This document shows, one piece after another, positions 57,755 through 64,000 of a stretch of DNA of 64,000 nucleotides. The DNA comes from JAHQVK01 sp036788295. Lineage in GTDB: Bacteria; Myxococcota; Kuafuiibacteriia; Kuafuiibacteriales; Kuafuiibacteriaceae. Location of the stretch: positions 1-64,000 of the forward strand of contig DAIQNR010000004.1 in assembly GCA_036788295.1 (NCBI GenBank), written 5' to 3'. Made by a program: the position numbers and the translations under genes. Under the pieces are notes generated by a model. The model ran no database searches and was not told the origin of the DNA. It was given only the letters and a program-made list of their open reading frames with translations. Position 1 is the first letter of the stretch, and every line of letters starts with the position of its first letter.

Positions 57755-58321
57755 ATGAGCGCGTGGCTCGAGGCGTTCGAGGGTCTGCCTGAAGCGGCCA
57801 AGGAGCGGGTCCGGCGGTGGGTCCTGCTTCAGCGGCTCGTCGCCGACACCCTCGGCGTCCCGTTCGAGCGGTGGGTGGAGGAGTACGTGGGCGGGGCGAT
57901 GGCCCACCCTTTCGACTACCGGTTTTTGGACGGGCTGGTCCCGGGCGGGTTCGAAGGCTTTGGCGGAGCCACCGAGTTCTCCCTGGGCGCGGACCCAGCG
58001 ACCGCGGGAATGGCGAAGGTCCCGGTTCGAGCGGCAAACCAGCTCGGCCGGCTCTCGCCGGGGTTTCAGGACGCGATCCGCCGTCTTCTCGACGACCCGG
58101 AGGCCCCCGCCGCGACCCCGCCCCCCGGCGACGTCGCCACCCTCCAGAAGATCTTTCCCGGGGTGAAGGCGCTCGCCCGACTCAAGCGGCCCGAGTTTCG
58201 CCGGCTCCGCCTCACCCGGGATCACGACGCGCTGGTGCTGTCGCTCGATGGCCCGGCGGAGGATTTGGCCCAGCTCCCGCTCGAAGAGGTCGCCTCGACC
58301 CTCGCTCGGCGCCAGACCTGA
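57755..58321 (+). CDS. Hypothetical protein
   Basis: 188 residues from ATG 57755. It opens MSAWLEAFEGLPEAAKERVRRW as a helical region, followed by VADTLGVPFERWVEEYVGG and a C-terminal domain with FRRLRLTRDHDALVLSLDGP. No known motif or signal peptide. The last 100 bp overlap the convergent frame at 58222-58581. The conserved-looking core suggests a real gene whose family I do not know. Confidence 0.6.
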   Translation: MSAWLEAFEGLPEAAKERVRRWVLLQRLVADTLGVPFERWVEEYVGGAMAHPFDYRFLDGLVPGGFEGFGGATEFSLGADPATAGMAKVPVRAANQLGRLSPGFQDAIRRLLDDPEAPAATPPPGDVATLQKIFPGVKALARLKRPEFRRLRLTRDHDALVLSLDGPAEDLAQLPLEEVASTLARRQT

Positions 58322-58581
58322 GCCACGGAGAGCAGGCCCCGGCTCTCGACGGCAGACAGGCGCCCGCCGTGCTGCTGCCGGTGCTCGACGAGCCGGCCGT
58401 GGGCCCTCTGTGCGGCGTCACGCACCGCTCGGGGGGCGACGTGGAAACGGGCGATCAGCCGAAGCCGGGCTTCGAAGCGGAGGTCGAGCGTGGCCGCGAC
58501 CTCTTCGATGGCCGCCGTGCGGACGTCCCAATCGAGGGCGGAGAGGGCCGCCGCGAGCTCGGCGTAGGGGCGGTTCGGCAC
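58222..58581 (-). CDS. Possible small helical protein, overlapping a convergent gene
   Basis: 119 codons from a GTG. The first 80 residues look like a real helical domain (LAAALSALDWDVRTAAIEEV, DLRFEARLRLIARFHV, RAVRDAAQRAHGRL). The last 35 are Ser/Ala-rich and lie antisense to the 57755 gene, so the true end may not be this stop in evolutionary terms. It lies 37 bp downstream of the exonuclease III stop on the same strand. No family recognised. Confidence 0.45.
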   Translation of the reverse strand: MPNRPYAELAAALSALDWDVRTAAIEEVAATLDLRFEARLRLIARFHVAPRAVRDAAQRAHGRLVEHRQQHGGRLSAVESRGLLSVAQVWRRARVEATSSSGSWAKSSAGPSSDSTSAS

Positions 58582-58618
58582 CGGCTGACGGTAGCACCGG
58601 GCGGTCTGGAGCGGGACC

Positions 58619-59389
58619 TCAGCGGTCGAGGTGCAGCAGCACCGGACAGTGATCGCTCGGGGCTTCGGACTCCCGGGCGCTCCGGTCGATGGTGACGCCT
58701 CGGGCCCGGGCCAGCACCGGCGCGGTGACGAGGATGTGGTCGATGCGCATGCCGAGGTCCCGCTCGTAGCCGTTTCCTCGGTAGTCCCACCACGTGAAGC
58801 GCCCGGGCGAGGGATCGAAGTGGGCGACCGAATCGGTCAGGCCCCAGTCGAGCAGGCGCTGAAACCGGGCCCGCTCGGCGGAGCTGACGAACAGCTGCTC
58901 CCCTCCGCCGTAGCCGGCGTGCACGTCGCCGTCGCGGGGGGCGACGTTGAAGTCTCCGAGCAGCACCACCGGCGTGTCCGGGCCCGGGCCCTGCTCGAGA
59001 AACTCGACCAGGCGATCCATCCAGGCGAGCTTGAACCGGTACTTGTCTCCGCCGTAGCTCTGTCCGTTCGGCAGGTAGATGTCGATGAAACGAATCCCGG
59101 CCACGGTGGCGGCGATGAGCCGCTTGTCCTCCTCTGGGGCAGACCCAGGGAAGCCTCGGACGACCGCCGCCAGGTCCTCCCTCGCGGCGATGGCGACCCC
59201 GTTGTAGGCGGGCTGGCCGAAATACACGACCTCGTAGCCGAGGTCCCCGAACCCGTCTTCGGGGAACTCTTGGTCGGTGATCTTCGTCTCCTGCAGGCAC
59301 AGCACGTCGGGCTCGTTGTGTTCGATCCAGTCGAGCACGAGGTCCTCGCGGGCCCGGAGCGAGTTGACGTTCCAGGTGGCGATCTTCAT
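58619..59389 (-). CDS. xth: Exodeoxyribonuclease III
   Basis: 256 residues, EEP-fold nuclease. MKIATWNVNSLRAR, CLQETKITDQEFP (metal Glu), IDIYLPNGQSYGGDKYRFKL, LLGDFNVAPRDGDVH, the DNA-reading loop FTWWDYRG and DHILVT then PSDHCPV are all in place. It cuts abasic sites and degrades 3' ends. The ATG overlaps the stop of the ligase-like gene by four bases (ATGA), so the two are coupled, an attractive base-excision-repair pairing. Confidence 0.94.
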   Translation of the reverse strand: MKIATWNVNSLRAREDLVLDWIEHNEPDVLCLQETKITDQEFPEDGFGDLGYEVVYFGQPAYNGVAIAAREDLAAVVRGFPGSAPEEDKRLIAATVAGIRFIDIYLPNGQSYGGDKYRFKLAWMDRLVEFLEQGPGPDTPVVLLGDFNVAPRDGDVHAGYGGGEQLFVSSAERARFQRLLDWGLTDSVAHFDPSPGRFTWWDYRGNGYERDLGMRIDHILVTAPVLARARGVTIDRSARESEAPSDHCPVLLHLDR

Positions 59390-61437
59390 CCCGGGGGCCT
59401 TGACGGATCGGCGCCGCCTTGTCGAGCCGGAGCCTGATCATCGAAGGCTTCGACGAGCCTCTGCCACGCCGTCTCATCCAGCACCGGCAACGCGTAGACC
59501 GCAGCCGCGTCCCTCGTCCGGTCGGCCCGCTCGCCGAGCACCACGAAATCGGTGGTGCGGTTGACCCTCGGCTCCACCCGCCCGCCCTTTCGCTCGATCT
59601 CGTCCACGATGTGGTGGGCGCCGGCAGCGAAGCGCCCGTCGACGACCACCCGCTGGTGGCAAAACGGGGCCGGAAACGCGGCCCGAGCGTCGAGCAGGTC
59701 CACCCCCGTCGCCCGCAGCCGAGCCAGGAAATCGGGCCCGGGGCCGCGCAGCCACTCGAGCAGCGCCTCGAGCGCGCCCGGCTCGACCCCTTCGAGATCG
59801 AGCAGCTCCGATGGCCGCATCTCGAACAGCCGCCCCAGGCTGAACGCCTGCTGCAGGACCAGCCGCGCCCCCCGCTCCCCGAGCTGACGGATCCCGGCCC
59901 AGTACAGGACGCGCCAGCCGGCGAGCCGGGTCCACTCGGCGCGCTCCGCTGCGAATCGAGCCCCGGCGCCGGGGGCCATCCGGTCGATTTCGTCGCCGTC
60001 GAGACCGAGCACGGCGGGCAGGTCGAGCGGGCCCCTCTCGGCGAGCAACCGGTCGATGAGGTCGGGCGAGAGGCTCGGGAGGCGGAGGCCCCGGGGCCCG
60101 GCGAGGTGGGCGAGCAGCGCCCGGTCCCGGCCCGGACAGCGCGGGCTCGCGCAGACCTTGTGCAGGCCGCCGCGGGGCGGCGCGGTGCAGCTCGGGCAGC
60201 CGGGCGTCGGTTCCGGCCCGACCGGGGAGAGGACCTCCGGGACCACCGCCGGGGCCACCCCGCCCGGACGAACCCGAACCGACTGCCCGGGCCTCAGAGA
60301 AACCAGGCCGGCGGCGCTCGCCGGCACCGGCGCCCGCTCCGGAAGCGGCGGACCGTCCGCCGCTCGGCCGAGCTGGACCACCGGCAGCAGCGTCCCGGTG
60401 CGGCTCACCGCGTGGTAGATCTTGTCCACGGCCGACACGCGGCCAACCGGCGGGAAAGCGAGGCGAACGGTCCGAGGGAGACCTTCGGGCGGGGGGCGGT
60501 GGTGGGTCAGGGTCCCCCCTTCGAGCGCGATCTCGAAGCTCGGGGCCGCTTGCTGCAGGGCGGCGACGAAATCGAGCACCTCCTGAAGCCCCTTGCACCG
60601 CCAGGTCAGGGGCATGATCGCGAAGCCCCAGCTCTTGAGCGCTCCGAGCATCTGCCACCACGAGTCGATGCCCGGCGCCTCGACCGCTTCCACCGCGAGC
60701 ACTCGCAGAGGCCGTACGGCCGCGACCCTCGGGTCCGACGCGGCCAGCGAGTGGGCCACCGCCCCTTCGGGCAGGACGTACGGGGGCTCGCCGGCGTCGA
60801 CCCGGGCCCGGTCGAGCGCCGCGAGGTCCGCGGTCCGGATCACCGCTCGGGCCAGGACCTCGAGCACCGGCGGGTAGGGAGGGGTCGGGGTGAGGGTCGA
60901 AGGACCAAAGCCCCGGTGGGACGGCTTGGTCGCGCGCGACTCGGTCGTGGACCCGGGGCGCCGAAGCCGCAGCGGTACCGTGCGCACCGTCCGCACCGCC
61001 TCGGTCACGTCGCGCGCCATCCCGTAGACGTTCGACAACACCGCGCGCACGAGGACGCCGTCTTCGTAGCGGAGGCTGAGGTCCACGCCGGACGGCTGGG
61101 CGCTCGCCACGTAGATCACCTCGCCCTCGGTCCGGGCCTCGCTCTTCTGATGGTGGGCCTTCAGCTCCGCGACCCCGTGGATCGCGGGCAAAAGGGACGG
61201 AGCGACCCCCTGCTCGCGGCGGCCGGGACCGACCGAGCCGAGCCGTCCCATCCGCCAGGATGGGCTGTCGAGAGGGGGGGGACGGTCCTGGTCCGACTCC
61301 CGCGCGAGCAGCTCGGCCATCGCCGCCCGGCGCTCCACTTCGGGGACCGCCGGATGCTCGAGCACCTCCGCCCGGTGCTCCAGGTCTCGGAGCCGCTGCC
61401 TGAGCCGTTCGAGGCTCTCGTCCTGGCTGGGGCGCAT
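59386..61437 (-). CDS. NAD-dependent DNA ligase paralogue lacking the adenylated lysine
   Basis: 683 residues, close to the usual LigA length, from ATG 61437. The adenylation domain is recognisable by GVDLSLRYEDGVLVRAVLSN and RDVTEAVRTVRTVPLRL. The K-x-D-G nucleophile motif reads Q-P-S-G (residues 114-117), and the nearby DGTVGEDVT is also lost. The OB-fold, a four-Cys zinc finger (CPSC, VCASPRC; about 413-435), helix-hairpin-helix repeats and a C-terminal BRCT domain (VVVDGRF to LDETAWQRLVEAF) remain. It cannot be an ordinary ligase. A structural DNA-binding role beside exonuclease III is plausible. Confidence 0.82.
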   Translation of the reverse strand: MRPSQDESLERLRQRLRDLEHRAEVLEHPAVPEVERRAAMAELLARESDQDRPPPLDSPSWRMGRLGSVGPGRREQGVAPSLLPAIHGVAELKAHHQKSEARTEGEVIYVASAQPSGVDLSLRYEDGVLVRAVLSNVYGMARDVTEAVRTVRTVPLRLRRPGSTTESRATKPSHRGFGPSTLTPTPPYPPVLEVLARAVIRTADLAALDRARVDAGEPPYVLPEGAVAHSLAASDPRVAAVRPLRVLAVEAVEAPGIDSWWQMLGALKSWGFAIMPLTWRCKGLQEVLDFVAALQQAAPSFEIALEGGTLTHHRPPPEGLPRTVRLAFPPVGRVSAVDKIYHAVSRTGTLLPVVQLGRAADGPPLPERAPVPASAAGLVSLRPGQSVRVRPGGVAPAVVPEVLSPVGPEPTPGCPSCTAPPRGGLHKVCASPRCPGRDRALLAHLAGPRGLRLPSLSPDLIDRLLAERGPLDLPAVLGLDGDEIDRMAPGAGARFAAERAEWTRLAGWRVLYWAGIRQLGERGARLVLQQAFSLGRLFEMRPSELLDLEGVEPGALEALLEWLRGPGPDFLARLRATGVDLLDARAAFPAPFCHQRVVVDGRFAAGAHHIVDEIERKGGRVEPRVNRTTDFVVLGERADRTRDAAAVYALPVLDETAWQRLVEAFDDQAPARQGGADPSRPPG

Positions 61438-61807
61438 ATCGACCTTGACGGAGATGCCCTCGGCTCGTAGCGTGCCGGGGTCCGGTTGCCGCCGCCCGAA
61501 GCATAACCGTCTCGCTCCCGGGGCCCAAGCCCCGAACGAGGCGTTCGGGAGGGGGCGAACGTTCCCGTGCCTTCTTGGATGGGTGAGGTGGGGCAAACGC
61601 CCCTTCACGCCCTCGGCCCTCATGACGGGGGTTCCGGCCGTCCCGCTGGACGGCTCCGCCGACGGCGCGGCGATCACCCGAACCTCCTGCCATGACGTAT
61701 CCACGCGCCACGCGGTTCGCAGAGCGCCCACCAGCGGCCGGGCCTCGTCCCGGCGCCTCGGCCAAGACCGAGGCCCGTCCCCGCCGCCCGAAACTCGAGG
61801 ACATCCT
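61438..61807. other. Divergent promoter region and long rho leader
   Basis: 370 bp between the ligase-like gene and rho. On the minus strand TATGCT (about 61507-61502) could be a -10 for the ligase-like gene. The rho side has stable stems (GCCGGG with CCCGGC, and GCCTCGG with CCGAGGC) within 70 bases of the start. A long structured leader fits the known autoregulation of rho by attenuation, but no sequence proof is visible. No small gene is supported. Confidence 0.45.
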
Positions 61808-63229
<1,422 letters not shown>

Positions 63230-63278
63230 CCCAGCAAAGGGACTGCGGATTGAGGCCGCCCGTGCTACGCACCGCAGC

Positions 63279-64000
63279 ATGACGACGGGCGCGCGGCACG
63301 ACAGCCGCCTCCGTGTTCTCGTGCTCGCCCTGGCCGGCCCCGCCTGCCTCGGGAGCCTATCCGACGAAGAGAAGGCTCGCTTCTTCGACGTTGGGGTTTT
63401 CGACCTGGGCGGCCCGGCTTGCCCCGACGTCGTCGCCGAGATCCTCTCGAACACCGCGGCGGGCGGGTGCGCGAGCGCCGGGTGCCACCCGGCCGGAGGC
63501 GCGCTCGACCTGGAGAGCCCCGGCGTTTTCGACCGCCTCGCCGGCACCCCGTCCCCGACGTGCTCGGGCGAGCTCTGGGTGGACCCAGACCGCCCGGACG
63601 AGTCTTTCCTCTACACGAAGCTCCTCGCCTCCCCTCCCTGCGGAAACCGGATGCCGCTCGGCGGCAATCCGCTCTCTTCGGAGCAGATCGGGTGCGTGCT
63701 GTCGGCGATCACCGCCGCGGTGCGGCCCGACGCCCCCGACGCGGGCGCAGGGGACGCTACGACCGGCGACGCCGCGACCGGCGACGCTGGGGACGCGGGC
63801 TCCGGGCCGTGCCCCGACGTCGTCGCGACCCGGATCTCGAGGACGACCCCGGGCGGCTGCGCGGTCGGGGGCTGCCACGCCGCGGGGAGCAGCCTCGACC
63901 TGGCGAGCCCGGGGGTGCTGTCCAGGCTGGCCGGTGTCGAGTCGCAGAGCTGCCCTGGGGAGGTCTACGTGAGCCGAGAGCGGCCGGCTGAGTCGCTCCT
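63279..64000 (+). CDS. Lipoprotein with two CX4CH repeats (cut by the window edge)
   Basis: 240 codons are visible and the gene runs off the window. The lipobox is LALAGPAC. Two tandem repeats of about 65 residues each begin CPDVVAEI and CPDVVATR. Each contains a C-A-x3-C-H group (GGCASAGCHPAG, GGCAVGGCHAAG), then LDLxSPGV, RLAG and a later C-x-GE-x-(W/Y)-V block. They are separated by an Asp/Ala/Gly/Thr linker. CX4CH is one of the rare variants of the heme c motif, so a cytochrome-like role is possible, or the Cys pair may simply form a disulfide. Confidence 0.75.
   Translation, partial: MTTGARHDSRLRVLVLALAGPACLGSLSDEEKARFFDVGVFDLGGPACPDVVAEILSNTAAGGCASAGCHPAGGALDLESPGVFDRLAGTPSPTCSGELWVDPDRPDESFLYTKLLASPPCGNRMPLGGNPLSSEQIGCVLSAITAAVRPDAPDAGAGDATTGDAATGDAGDAGSGPCPDVVATRISRTTPGGCAVGGCHAAGSSLDLASPGVLSRLAGVESQSCPGEVYVSRERPAESL

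Noticed and set aside
59419..61470. 683-codon plus-strand frame opposite the ligase-like gene
   Set aside because: Arg/Pro-rich shadow of a well-supported gene with recognisable domains on the other strand.

Overview
The window is a high-GC bacterial scaffold. It most resembles a Myxococcota (deltaproteobacterial) genome. The supporting signs are many secreted lipoproteins with Asp/Gly/Ala-rich linkers and Cys-rich tails, strong GC3 bias, a single-polypeptide biotin carboxylase/BCCP/carboxyltransferase, and eukaryote-like Kunitz and Kazal modules. Two 100-N gaps are each flanked by the same exact 55-bp sequence, so the source is a short-read draft or MAG scaffold and the gaps are probably not real missing sequence. 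I saw no rRNA, tRNA, CRISPR array or intact insertion sequence.

Layout. 0-3 kb: a lipoprotein, a broken TIGR04255 gene across the first gap, and a TIGR02757 protein. 3-6 kb: an orphan NarL-type response regulator and a Slt-like lytic transglycosylase. 6-12 kb: a minus-strand ABC export operon (ATPase, permease with large C-terminal domain, and a permease fused to an HExxH peptidase and a beta-propeller). 12-19 kb: biotin synthesis in two arms, bioF-bioD on minus and bioB-bioA on plus, with an acetyltransferase and two papain-fold cysteine hydrolases between them. 19-21 kb: a truncated HAD fragment, a VapBC module and a GNAT enzyme. 21-22 kb: a SAM-I riboswitch in front of a cystathionine gamma-synthase gene. 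23-28.6 kb: the 1875-residue acyl-CoA carboxylase, which would consume the biotin made nearby.

29-36 kb is a decay zone. It holds a surface-protein gene with three in-frame stops, a group II intron maturase tail, a shredded zinc alcohol dehydrogenase, a frameshifted DUF3592 gene and a DUF4198 gene with a nonsense codon. A previously unfamiliar 190-bp inverted-repeat element is scattered through it. Intact SDR and haloacid dehalogenase genes sit among the debris. 36-43 kb is a secreted-protease region: a Kunitz-Kazal-Kazal inhibitor lipoprotein next to an S1-type protease lipoprotein, a P450, then a small I9-like protein translationally coupled to a subtilase lipoprotein.

43.5-52 kb encodes an AddB-like and an AddA-like helicase-nuclease pair. 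They are separated by two toxin-antitoxin modules in the opposite orientation. 52-64 kb is mostly housekeeping: ttcA, a methyltransferase, peptide deformylase, a formylglycine-generating-enzyme-like lipoprotein, patatin, small hypotheticals, exonuclease III coupled to an NAD-ligase paralogue that lacks the adenylated lysine, rho, and a truncated lipoprotein with two CX4CH repeats.
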